Assembly (NCBI GenBank): GCA_022563275.1
Contig: JADFNR010000142.1
Coordinates: forward strand, 1-8,002
Source of the DNA: Chloroflexota bacterium
GTDB taxonomy: Bacteria; Chloroflexota; Dehalococcoidia; UBA3495
DNA length: 8,002 bases
Direction: 5' to 3'
In this document: positions 1 to 5,935 of the stretch, piece by piece
Layout: each line of letters opens with the position of its first letter
Numbering within the stretch: the first letter of the stretch is position 1
Made by a program: the position numbers and the translations under genes
Notes under the pieces: model-generated
Database searches by the model: none
The model's input: only the letters and a program-made list of their open reading frames with translations
What the model was told of the DNA's origin: nothing

Positions 1-108
1 ACGGACCGGGGCTGGGAAGACCAGGCGGCCAGGCTTTCGTTCAAGGACGATACCGCGCCCAAGGTTTTTGGCAAGATCTCTCCGGCGCCCAAATCAACCG
101 CCGCCTAG
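1..108 (+). CDS. C-terminal fragment of an unidentified protein (partial)
   Basis: Frame 1 is open from the first base through 35 codons to a TAG at 106-108. The codons are rich in G or C at the third position, like the neighbouring genes. The peptide ends in KVFGKISPAPKSTAA. The stop lies 25 bases before the stop of the minus-strand GMC gene, so the two genes converge, a normal arrangement for a real gene end. The segment around DDTAPKVFG loosely resembles the last helix of amidohydrolase-2-type enzymes (pattern D-N-A-x-x-[LV]-[FY]-G), but this is only a hint from a short stretch. The start and most of the protein lie outside the window, so no function is assigned. Confidence 0.5.
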   Translation, partial: TDRGWEDQAARLSFKDDTAPKVFGKISPAPKSTAA

Positions 109-133
109 AGGTCAAGCGGTTAAACGAGGCCTG

Positions 134-1684
134 CTAGCTGATCCAGCCGGCGGCCCTTTCCGCGATCACGATGGCCGTGGCGTTGGTGTTGGCCCGGACA
201 ACGTTGGGGCAGATGGACAGGTCCACCACCCGCAGGTTCCGCAGCCCCCGGACCCGGCAGCGCTGGTCCACCACTGCCATGGGGTCGGACTCCGGCCCCA
301 TCTTGCAGGTGCCTGAGGTGTGTTGAGTGGTGGCCACATTCTGCCGCAGCCAGGCGTCCAGCGCGTCATCCGTGGCCAGGTCGTCGCCGGTGGGTGAGAG
401 CCGCCGCTCCACCAGAGGACCGAAGGCCGGGTGCTCCAGGAGGTTCAGCGACAGATGGATGGCTTCCCGCATGCGCTGGCGGTCCCACTCGGTCTCGAAG
501 TACCGGTACTCCAGACGGGGCGGCTCACGGGGGTCGGCGGAATTTAGCGTCAACTCTCCGGCGCTGTCGGCCAGCTTCAATATGCAGGTGATCCGCATGC
601 CTTGGGGGCGGTCGGGACTCCGGCCTTGCAGCGGGTCGCCGGCCCGCAGACCGGTGAACGACGACGGAAATAGCTGCATATCGTTCCGGGATTCGGACCC
701 CTGAGCGGTGTAGCGCAGTCCGGTCTGGATTCGCGGTTCAACGGTGGCCAATCTCACACCGTCTCTGGGCTCGAGTTCAACGGTGACCAACGGGTGGTCC
801 CGCAGATTTTGGCCGACGCCGGGCAGGTCTTTCACCAATGGAATGCCCAGTTCGCTCAGGTGAGCGGCGGGTCCGACGCCTGAAAGCAGCAGCAATTGGG
901 GGGAGGCTATCCCGCCGGCGCAGAGGATGATCTCAGAGCCCTCCACGATGAACATCTCGCCGCCGCTTTCCACGTCCACGCCCACGGCCCGGTCACCATC
1001 GAAGATTATCCGGTGAGCCAGTACATCGGCTTTGATGGTCAGGTTCAGCCGGCGCCGGTTGGGGTTCAGATAGGCCAGCGAAGCGCTTATCCGGATACCG
1101 TCCGGGTTATTCATGGGCATCGCGCCCGTGCCGGTGGAATCGGGGTTGTTCATGTCCGGGTCTTCGAAAAACCCCGCGGCGACCGTTGCCTGGTGGAAGG
1201 CCTCGTTCACCGGAAGCCATTGTTCCCGGGGCAGCCGCCATACCGGGATGGGCCCGTCGATGCCGTGAAAGTCGTCTCTCACGTCTAGGTCGGTCTCGAG
1301 TTTACGGAAGAACGGCAGGAGATTGACGAAGCTCCACTCGCCGTTGCCCTCGGCGGCCCAATCGTCGTAGTCCTCGGGCAGGCCACGGAGGAATACTTGG
1401 CCGTTGACCGAGCCGGAGCCGCCGATAACCTTGCCCCGGGCCACCTGCATGGGGGTCTTCTGCTCCGTGGTGCCCTGGCCAAGGTAGGCCCAATTGAAAG
1501 GCGAGTTGATGTCGGAGGCCTCCTGGCGGTGGCCGAGCTTCAATTCGTCTGGCAGGCGCTCCAAGTCGGGGTAGTCCGGGCCGGCTTCCAAAAGCAGGAC
1601 AGACCGGTTGCGGTCTTCGCTCAGGCGGGCGGCCAATGTGCAACCGGCCGAACCCCCGCCAATGATGACAACGTCGTATCTCAT
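134..1684 (-). CDS. GMC-family FAD-dependent oxidoreductase (choline dehydrogenase-like)
   Basis: A 516-residue protein of usual length for glucose-methanol-choline oxidoreductases, which oxidise alcohols to aldehydes or ketones using bound FAD. Visible features: an N-terminal ADP-binding Rossmann motif GGGSAG at residues 9-14 with the ribose-binding acid Glu33 in LLLEAG; the first GMC signature at about 84-109 (GGSGSVNG followed by RG and DYDDW); the second signature at about 256-271 (GGIASPQLLLLSGVGP); and the C-terminal catalytic pair, His455 in QHTSGTCKMG and Asn501 in ANTNAT, the His/Asn arrangement seen in choline and cholesterol oxidases. No signal peptide is seen, so it is probably cytoplasmic. 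The ATG at 1684 has AAGGG five bases upstream and sits just ahead of the Rossmann strand. The substrate cannot be read from the sequence; the acceptor may be oxygen or an electron carrier. It follows a PQQ-type dehydrogenase gene on the same strand but has a likely promoter of its own. Confidence 0.95.
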   Translation of the reverse strand: MRYDVVIIGGGSAGCTLAARLSEDRNRSVLLLEAGPDYPDLERLPDELKLGHRQEASDINSPFNWAYLGQGTTEQKTPMQVARGKVIGGSGSVNGQVFLRGLPEDYDDWAAEGNGEWSFVNLLPFFRKLETDLDVRDDFHGIDGPIPVWRLPREQWLPVNEAFHQATVAAGFFEDPDMNNPDSTGTGAMPMNNPDGIRISASLAYLNPNRRRLNLTIKADVLAHRIIFDGDRAVGVDVESGGEMFIVEGSEIILCAGGIASPQLLLLSGVGPAAHLSELGIPLVKDLPGVGQNLRDHPLVTVELEPRDGVRLATVEPRIQTGLRYTAQGSESRNDMQLFPSSFTGLRAGDPLQGRSPDRPQGMRITCILKLADSAGELTLNSADPREPPRLEYRYFETEWDRQRMREAIHLSLNLLEHPAFGPLVERRLSPTGDDLATDDALDAWLRQNVATTQHTSGTCKMGPESDPMAVVDQRCRVRGLRNLRVVDLSICPNVVRANTNATAIVIAERAAGWIS

Positions 1685-1740
1685 TCTTTCCCTTTATCTG
1701 ATTGCGGCGGCTCGTCCTAGCAGGTGTATGGTCCGGGCCA

Positions 1741-1769
1741 AGGAAACCATGACCGGTGCGGGGTGTCAA
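1741..1769 (-). promoter_or_regulatory. Putative sigma70-type promoter of the GMC oxidoreductase gene
   Basis: On the minus strand a perfect TTGACA (1769-1764) is followed after exactly 17 bases by TTTCCT (1746-1741), which matches the -10 consensus at three of six positions. It lies in the 111-base gap between the PQQ-type dehydrogenase stop and the GMC start. A transcript starting about seven bases further on would have a leader of roughly 50 bases. The perfect -35 and spacing support a promoter; the poor -10 keeps confidence moderate. The rest of this gap holds no convincing terminator. Confidence 0.4.
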
Positions 1770-1795
1770 GCAGAGGGGGACGTGGCTGGCGGCGG

Positions 1796-3097
1796 TCAGC
1801 TCTCAGCTATCAGCCGGTAGATTCCACCGCGGATAGTGAGGACGTAGATCTCGCCGTCGCGGTCTTCCCCGAATGACGTGATCATGAGACCGGAGTCGAT
1901 CAGGAGCGAATGCCCAGTAGCTTCACCGTTTTCGAACCGGAAGCCGTGCACCTCTCCGGAGCAGAAATCTCCGTAAAGATAGGTCCCGGTTAAACCAGGA
2001 ATGGCGGAACCCCGGTACACGAACCCGCCGATCACCGAACAGCCTTTATCTGCGCCGTATTCGATCACCGGCAGCAGGGTGCCCGAGGGGTCGCAACCAG
2101 TCCGGGGCGAGAAGCAGTGGGCGCCTTCCAGCGTATTCCAGCCGTAGTTGCCGCCCCTCTGGACCAGGTTCACCTCTTCGAACCTGTTTTGGCCCACGTC
2201 GCCGGTCCAGAGGTCGCCATTCTGGCGGTCGAAGGAGAATCTCCAAGGATTCCTCAGTCCATAGGCCCAGACCTCCCCTCTGGCGTCCGTGGAGCCAGCA
2301 AATGGATTGTCCGGTGGCACCCGGTATCCCTGGTCCGGTCCAAGACCTGAAACATCGATGCGCAAGATGGACCCCAGCAGGGTGGAAGGGTCCTGGCCGT
2401 TGCCCTGGGGGTCGCCGCCCGAGCCGCCGTCGCCCAGGGAGATGTACAGCATGCCCTCGGGCCCAAAGGCGAGCTGCCCGCCGTTGTGGTTCTTAAATGG
2501 CTGGGGAATCTCCATGACCACCAGCTCGCTTTCAATGATGGCGGCGGAATCGTCGGCTGTGAACCGCGAGACCACCGACCGCCGGGGGCCGGCGGCGGAA
2601 TAGTAAACGTAGAAGTGGCCGTTGGCGTCAAATTCCGGGTCGAAGGCCAGACCCAAAAGGCCCTCCTCGTTTCCGGCGTCGTTCACCCGGCCTCGGATGT
2701 CCAAGAACACCGCGGCTTCGGAAGGTTCCGGGTTGATGGGGAATGACAGCACCCGGCCGGTCTGCTCGGTCACGAACAAGCGCCCGCCCGCCTGGACCAG
2801 ATTGGTCAACCGGCTGAACTGCAGTTGTTCAAACACTTTCTCCAGCGTCAAGACTGGAATCTCGACCGGAGGCGGCGGTTCTGGCGACGGCGTTGCCTGA
2901 GTGGCCGAAGTAGATGTGGGTTCTAGTGAAGGAACTGACTGCGCTGAGGAGGTGGACGTTGGTCCGAGGTCAGGCGTTGACTGCCGTGCCGTGGGCGAAG
3001 GTCCTGTAGTTGCGGACCCGCCGCAAGCGACAGCTAACATCAACGCGGTAGCGGCGACGGCGGTCACCAAGTGGGTCCTACGCTTACGAATGGCCAT
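1796..3097 (-). CDS. PQQ-dependent sugar dehydrogenase-like lipoprotein (soluble glucose/sorbosone dehydrogenase family)
   Basis: A 433-residue exported beta-propeller protein. Residues 1-25 are a lipoprotein signal: basic n-region (RKRR), hydrophobic core, and lipobox LAVAC with the acylated Cys25. Residues 28-77 form a Ser/Thr/Pro-rich linker made of degenerate 14-residue repeats. From about residue 83 the six-bladed propeller of the soluble glucose dehydrogenase/HHIP-like family begins: EEGLLGLAFDPEF (144-156), NHNGGQLAFGPEG with the probable catalytic base His204, LGDGGSGGDPQGNGQ (calcium/PQQ loop region), GLRNPWRFSFD with Arg282, then GDVGQNRFEEVN and NYGWN. Late cysteines (in GAHCFSPRTGC, KGCSV and GDFCSG) may form disulfides. 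The family oxidises aldose sugars or other polyols using PQQ and calcium outside the cytoplasm. The true substrate is unknown, and many homologues have no proven activity. The frame stays open to 3253, but the ATG at 3097 is chosen because it puts a proper lipoprotein signal at the N-terminus; an ATG at 3118 would add MRVEYPS. No PQQ synthesis gene is in the window. Confidence 0.92.
   Translation of the reverse strand: MAIRKRRTHLVTAVAATALMLAVACGGSATTGPSPTARQSTPDLGPTSTSSAQSVPSLEPTSTSATQATPSPEPPPPVEIPVLTLEKVFEQLQFSRLTNLVQAGGRLFVTEQTGRVLSFPINPEPSEAAVFLDIRGRVNDAGNEEGLLGLAFDPEFDANGHFYVYYSAAGPRRSVVSRFTADDSAAIIESELVVMEIPQPFKNHNGGQLAFGPEGMLYISLGDGGSGGDPQGNGQDPSTLLGSILRIDVSGLGPDQGYRVPPDNPFAGSTDARGEVWAYGLRNPWRFSFDRQNGDLWTGDVGQNRFEEVNLVQRGGNYGWNTLEGAHCFSPRTGCDPSGTLLPVIEYGADKGCSVIGGFVYRGSAIPGLTGTYLYGDFCSGEVHGFRFENGEATGHSLLIDSGLMITSFGEDRDGEIYVLTIRGGIYRLIAES
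2881..3006 (-). repeat. Degenerate 42-base tandem repeat coding the lipoprotein linker
   Basis: Three units of about 42 bases (2881-2922, 2923-2964, 2965-3006) lie in frame within the PQQ-type dehydrogenase gene. They encode 14-residue copies related to SLEPTSTSATQATP (57-70) and DLGPTSTSSAQSVP (43-56); the third, most diverged copy (29-42) keeps mainly Gln39 and Pro42. Units one and two share roughly half or more of their bases by eye. The repeats form the spacer between the lipid anchor and the propeller domain and probably arose by duplication. Confidence 0.6.
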
Positions 3098-3105
3098 AGA
3101 CGGAT

Positions 3106-3111
3106 ATTCTA
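3106..3111 (-). promoter_or_regulatory. Possible -10 element placing the lipoprotein mRNA start at or next to its ATG
   Basis: The minus strand reads TAGAAT eight bases before the ATG at 3097. No Shine-Dalgarno match is seen in front of this ATG. A TANNNT box at this distance is the pattern described for leaderless genes in several bacterial groups. No good -35 partner is present; the best, TTACGG 18 bases upstream, matches only two of six positions. The call is therefore tentative. Confidence 0.3.
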
Positions 3112-3137
3112 CCCGCATCGTCCCAGGAACCGTAATA

Positions 3138-3166
3138 TTGAGCCTACGCCTAGGGCCAAGTACAAT
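3138..3166 (+). promoter_or_regulatory. Putative sigma70 promoter of the methyltransferase gene
   Basis: TTGAGC (3138-3143) and TACAAT (3161-3166) are separated by exactly 17 bases and match the -35 and -10 consensus at four and five of six positions. Transcription would begin near 3173, giving a leader of about 36 bases before the ATG at 3209. It lies in the 111-base region between the divergently read lipoprotein and methyltransferase genes, so occupation of this site could affect both. This is the best-scoring promoter by eye in the window. Confidence 0.55.
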
Positions 3167-3198
3167 CTGAACGGACACGAAAACACAGCCTGCCGCCA

Positions 3199-3204
3199 AA
3201 GGGG
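3199..3204 (+). promoter_or_regulatory. Ribosome binding site of the methyltransferase gene
   Basis: AAGGGG ends four bases before the ATG at 3209. It decides between this start and the in-frame GTG further upstream (3071), which would overlap the lipoprotein coding region on the other strand. Confidence 0.6.
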
Positions 3205-3208
3205 AAAC

Positions 3209-4024
3209 ATGAGCGCAACCGAACATTGGACGGAGATGATCCGGGCGGAGCATGCCCAGTCGGACAGTATGCGGAAGGATGCGCCCCCCGAGGACTCATG
3301 GAGCAACTCCGCCCAGCAGTTCCGGGCTGACCCCAGGCGCACCGACGACGCTCTGGTCAACCATCTCCAGCGGTTGGTCACAGCGGAGCAGGTGGTATTG
3401 GACGTGGGGGCGGGCGGCGGACGGCTGGCGCTGCCATTGGCCCTGGTAGCCAAGAAGGTGATCGCGGTTGAGCCGTCGCCCAGCATGTGCCGGGTCTTGC
3501 GGGAGGTTGCCGCCGAATTCGATGTGAACAATATCGACGTCATCGAGTCGGGCTGGCTGGACGCCCAGGTGGCCAAGGCCGACGTCGCCCTCTGCTGCCA
3601 CGTTCTCTACGTCATCCAGGACATCGAGTCCTTCATCAGAAAGCTGGAAGAGCACGCCGGCCGGATATTGGTCGTCATGTACCAAGCGCCGCCCCAGTCG
3701 CAGATCTATCCACTCTGGGAACCGGTGCACGGCGTGCCGCGTCTGCCTCTGCCCAGCCTTCCCGAGTTTCTGGAGGTGCTGGGTCAATTGGGGGTTGAGC
3801 CCGAGATTGAAGTGGTGCCCACGGAGCGCAACCGAGGGTACGACAGCCTGGAAACCGCCAGGGAACAACTGGCGCGCCGCCTGTATGTGATGCCCGAATC
3901 GGCGGAGATGGAGCGTCTGGAGGCGCTGCTGCCCCAGGTCCTGGAGGAAAAGGACGGCGGCTTCTCGATCAAAGGGGCGGTCCCATTGGAACCGCGGGTG
4001 ATCTCCTGGCGGCCTGGGGACTAA
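3209..4024 (+). CDS. Class I SAM-dependent methyltransferase
   Basis: A 271-residue protein with a Rossmann-type methyltransferase core. Motif I is VLDVGAGGGRLALPLA with Asp65 and the glycines 67-71 that hold S-adenosylmethionine. The second strand ends at Glu88 (VIAVEPSPSM), which should bind the SAM ribose. A hydrophobic strand ADVALCCHVLYVI corresponds to the region after motif II. An N-terminal extension of about 55 residues containing WSNSAQQF and a C-terminal arm of about 100 residues probably form the substrate pocket. No signal or membrane segment is seen, so it is cytoplasmic. The acceptor is unknown; the size and motifs fit small-molecule (UbiE-like) methyltransferases better than DNA or RNA enzymes. 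The chosen ATG has AAGGGG four bases upstream and a promoter about 45 bases upstream; the longer in-frame extension back to 3071 runs antisense to the lipoprotein signal sequence and is rejected. It is transcribed alone, divergent from the PQQ-type dehydrogenase and convergent with the epoxide hydrolase. Confidence 0.9.
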   Translation: MSATEHWTEMIRAEHAQSDSMRKDAPPEDSWSNSAQQFRADPRRTDDALVNHLQRLVTAEQVVLDVGAGGGRLALPLALVAKKVIAVEPSPSMCRVLREVAAEFDVNNIDVIESGWLDAQVAKADVALCCHVLYVIQDIESFIRKLEEHAGRILVVMYQAPPQSQIYPLWEPVHGVPRLPLPSLPEFLEVLGQLGVEPEIEVVPTERNRGYDSLETAREQLARRLYVMPESAEMERLEALLPQVLEEKDGGFSIKGAVPLEPRVISWRPGD

Positions 4025-4074
4025 CTTGCAGGCAAGGGCGCGATTCCTTTTGCGAAAGTTACGGCAAACGCGCC
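4025..4074. terminator. Possible stem-loops between convergent genes
   Basis: The 53 bases between the methyltransferase stop and the epoxide hydrolase stop contain a perfect 6-base-pair inverted repeat, GGCGCG (4037-4042) with CGCGCC (4069-4074). Inside its loop is a small hairpin, CTTT-TGCG-AAAG (about 4048-4059). Just before it is the near-palindrome CTTGC-AG-GCAAG (4025-4036). The position fits a shared terminator for both strands, but neither strand has a clear run of T after the outer stem, so it is not a textbook intrinsic terminator. Confidence 0.3.
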
Positions 4075-4077
4075 TGT

Positions 4078-5229
4078 TTACCGCAGCGGCCGGAAGAAGC
4101 CGCGTATGTCCTCGACCAACCTGGCCGGTTCTTCCAACGCGGCGAAGTGTCCGCCGCTGGGCATGACCGTCCATCGCTGCACATTGTAGGAGCGCTCGGC
4201 CCATTCCCGGGGCGGAACGCTGATCTCGGCGGGGAATACGGCGATGCCGCAGGGTACCTGAATCTTCTCGTCTTTCTTCATTTCCCAGGGTTTTCGCAGC
4301 GTTTCGTAGTAGAGCTTGGTTGACGAGCCGATGGTCTGGGTGACCCAGTAGATGGTGATGGTGGTGAGAAGTTCGTCCTTGGTGAACCGCTTCTCCACGT
4401 CGCCTCCGCAGTCGCTCCACGAGCGGTACTTCTCCACGATCCAAGCCGCCAACCCGGCGGGAGAATCGTTCAACCCGTAGGAGAGGGTCTGAGGTTTGGT
4501 GCCCTGGATATGCGCATAGCCGCCCTCGGCCGACTGCCAGTCTCGCCGCTGTTGGAGCAGGTCCTTCTCGGCCTCAGAGAGTTCCCGCGAACCCGGCCCC
4601 AAGTAGGGTGTCGGCCGGGTGACTGAGGTCGAGTGAATGCCGATGACCTTGTCGCCGTGGGACAAACCCAGTTGGGCGGTGACGCTGGCGCCCCAGTCAC
4701 CGCCCTGAGCCCCGAATCGCTGGTAACCCAGGTTCTCAGACATCAATTTGGCCCACATGTCGCCAACGCTTAGCACATCCAGCCCGCGCTCCGTGGCGTG
4801 GTCTGAGTACCCGTAGCCGGGCATGGACGGCACGACGACGTCGAAGGCATCGGCCGGGTCGCCGCCGTGGCTGGCCGGGTCGCTCAATAAGGGGATGATC
4901 TTGTGCATCTCGAAAAAGGTGCCGGGCCACCCGTGGGTGACCACCAGCGGCATGGGATTTGGTCCCTTGCCCTTCTCATGGATGAAGTGGATGCCCAGGC
5001 CGTCGACGTCGGTCTTGAAATGGGCGAAGGAGTTGATCAGCTTTTCCTGGGCGCGCCAATCGAACTTGGTGCGCCAGTATTCCACCAACTCCTTGACGTA
5101 GTCCAGGTTGCTCCCGTAGTCCCAGTTTGTGCCGGGCAGTTCGTCCGGCCACCGGGTGCGTTCCAGGCGGGCTTTCAGATCGTCTAAGACCGAATCCGGA
5201 ACATCGATAGAGAATGGTGTGACGGCCAT
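4078..5229 (-). CDS. Epoxide hydrolase, microsomal type (EHN domain plus alpha/beta hydrolase)
   Basis: A 383-residue protein matching full-length bacterial epoxide hydrolases of the microsomal (mEH/juvenile-hormone) type, which open epoxides to diols. Residues 1 to about 110 form the EHN cap-like domain (FSIDVPDSVLDDLKARLERTRWPDE, shown here as a family hallmark). The alpha/beta hydrolase fold follows, with the oxyanion-hole HGWPG at 99-103, PGYGYSD at 137-143, the nucleophile Asp178 in QGGDWG, Glu335 in FPAEIS at the place of the mammalian charge-relay Glu, and His361 in GGHFAALEEP. Tyrosines such as those in KLYYETLRKPW may polarise the epoxide ring. All catalytic residues are present, so activity is likely; the substrate is not known. 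No signal peptide is seen. The ATG at 5229 is chosen over the longer frame to 5331 because AGGAGG lies eight bases upstream and the family N-terminus begins there. It follows the CMD-like gene by 22 bases and is probably co-transcribed with it. Confidence 0.94.
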   Translation of the reverse strand: MAVTPFSIDVPDSVLDDLKARLERTRWPDELPGTNWDYGSNLDYVKELVEYWRTKFDWRAQEKLINSFAHFKTDVDGLGIHFIHEKGKGPNPMPLVVTHGWPGTFFEMHKIIPLLSDPASHGGDPADAFDVVVPSMPGYGYSDHATERGLDVLSVGDMWAKLMSENLGYQRFGAQGGDWGASVTAQLGLSHGDKVIGIHSTSVTRPTPYLGPGSRELSEAEKDLLQQRRDWQSAEGGYAHIQGTKPQTLSYGLNDSPAGLAAWIVEKYRSWSDCGGDVEKRFTKDELLTTITIYWVTQTIGSSTKLYYETLRKPWEMKKDEKIQVPCGIAVFPAEISVPPREWAERSYNVQRWTVMPSGGHFAALEEPARLVEDIRGFFRPLR

Positions 5230-5237
5230 CAGAACTC

Positions 5238-5243
5238 CCTCCT
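5238..5243 (-). promoter_or_regulatory. Strong ribosome binding site deciding the epoxide hydrolase start
   Basis: The minus strand reads AGGAGG, a full Shine-Dalgarno match, eight bases before the ATG at 5229. It lies in the 22-base gap after the stop of the CMD-like gene. It rules in favour of this start rather than the upstream in-frame start inside the preceding gene. Confidence 0.75.
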
Positions 5244-5251
5244 GGACCAGA

Positions 5252-5809
5252 TTAAACGGGCAGCACCGGCTCGGTACGGTTGGCCGGCAGCTCGGAGTCG
5301 AATGAGTTGACCACGAAGGCCAGAAGGGCATAGTTGCCCATGGTAAGGGTGAGTTCGATCAGGCCCTGCGTGCCGAACTGTTCGATCGCCGATTGGAATG
5401 CGCCGCGGCTCACCCGGTGGGTGCGGAAGTACTCCTGGCCGTAATTGATGACGGCGGCTTCGTCGGGGGCCAGCGCGGGAAGCTCTTTTCGGTCCCTCAG
5501 GGCGTCCACCACGGCGTCGGGCACTCCGGCGGCCCGGGCCGCTGCGGCATGGGCGTTCCAGACGTACATGCAGTCGTTCTCGCGGGCAGTGACCAGCATG
5601 GACAGTTCCAAGACCTTGTCAGACAGCGATGAATCGTTGCGGAGGTATTGGTTCAGCGCCGTGGCCAATTGTTGGGCCTTTGGGACGTGGAACAGGATCG
5701 ATCCGGGCCCCACCAAAGGCGGTGAGCCTGCGCCGGCGACAAGCTGGTCAAACTCGGCGGTCTGGCCGCTGGGAACGGTCTCTCGGGTTGCTGGGGGAAT
5801 CCTACCCAT
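5252..5809 (-). CDS. Carboxymuconolactone decarboxylase-family protein (AhpD-like fold)
   Basis: A 185-residue, all-helical CMD-family protein. The core helix pair is LSDKVLELSMLVTAREND (62-79) followed by Cys80-MYVW-NAH87, giving the C-x3-W-x2-H signature of the CMD/uncharacterised branch. The second half (PDEAAVINYGQEYF and GLIELTLTMGNYALLAFVVNSF) contains the usual later helices. The CxxC pair of AhpD-type peroxidases is absent, because only Cys80 is present, so alkyl-hydroperoxide reduction by the AhpD mechanism is unlikely. True gamma-carboxymuconolactone decarboxylases are shorter (about 130 residues) and belong to the beta-ketoadipate pathway, of which no other gene is seen here. The exact reaction is unknown. 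The ATG at 5809 has AGGAG six bases upstream. It is the first gene of a likely two-gene transcript with the epoxide hydrolase, which suggests a role in the same catabolic or detoxifying step (inference). Confidence 0.9.
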   Translation of the reverse strand: MGRIPPATRETVPSGQTAEFDQLVAGAGSPPLVGPGSILFHVPKAQQLATALNQYLRNDSSLSDKVLELSMLVTARENDCMYVWNAHAAAARAAGVPDAVVDALRDRKELPALAPDEAAVINYGQEYFRTHRVSRGAFQSAIEQFGTQGLIELTLTMGNYALLAFVVNSFDSELPANRTEPVLPV

Positions 5810-5815
5810 GTCAGT

Positions 5816-5820
5816 CTCCT
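5816..5820 (-). promoter_or_regulatory. Ribosome binding site of the CMD-family gene
   Basis: The minus strand reads AGGAG six bases before the ATG at 5809, an optimal Shine-Dalgarno placement that fixes this start. Confidence 0.7.
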
Positions 5821-5836
5821 AAATAATTCGAGTTTT

Positions 5837-5861
5837 GGCCGCGGCCTTGGGCGTGGCCACG
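5837..5861. promoter_or_regulatory. Pair of 10-base GGCC palindromes in the leader of the CMD/epoxide hydrolase pair
   Basis: Two perfect 10-base palindromes, GGCCGCGGCC (5837-5846) and CGTGGCCACG (5852-5861), lie five bases apart with centres 15 bases apart. They fall between the putative promoter and the CMD start. They could be an operator for a dimeric repressor or form RNA structure. GGCC is common in GC-rich DNA, so chance is not excluded. Confidence 0.25.
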
Positions 5862-5883
5862 AGGCCCCGGCGCGACGGCCTTA

Positions 5884-5912
5884 AAGGTACGCGCCAGGTT
5901 TTAGGTTGTCAA
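5884..5912 (-). promoter_or_regulatory. Putative sigma70-type promoter of the CMD/epoxide hydrolase pair
   Basis: On the minus strand a perfect TTGACA (5912-5907) is followed after 17 bases by TACCTT (5889-5884), which matches the -10 consensus at three of six positions. It lies entirely within the 126-base gap after the MFS stop. A transcript would start near 5877 with a leader of about 68 bases that includes two GGCC palindromes. The layout mirrors the promoter proposed for the GMC gene. Confidence 0.45.
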
Positions 5913-5935
5913 ACATGCGACGAAGGCGCCAGTTA

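Noticed and set aside
3071..3208. Upstream in-frame extension of the methyltransferase
   Set aside because: It would overlap the lipoprotein signal sequence on the other strand and its own promoter, while the ATG at 3209 has a Shine-Dalgarno site.
3098..3253. Longer N-terminus for the PQQ-type dehydrogenase
   Set aside because: It would bury the lipoprotein signal peptide inside the protein and overlap the start of the methyltransferase gene.
3296..4444. Long minus-strand open frame (382 codons) across the methyltransferase gene
   Set aside because: It is antisense to a clear methyltransferase and runs into the epoxide hydrolase gene. Its translation is rich in Arg, His and Gln with no recognisable domain, typical of a GC-rich shadow frame.
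5230..5331. Longer N-terminus for the epoxide hydrolase
   Set aside because: It would overlap the end of the CMD-family gene, and the strong AGGAGG site and family N-terminus point to the ATG at 5229.
5252..5809. CMD-family gene as an AhpD alkylhydroperoxidase
   Set aside because: The CxxC redox pair is missing; only Cys80 is present in the signature region.
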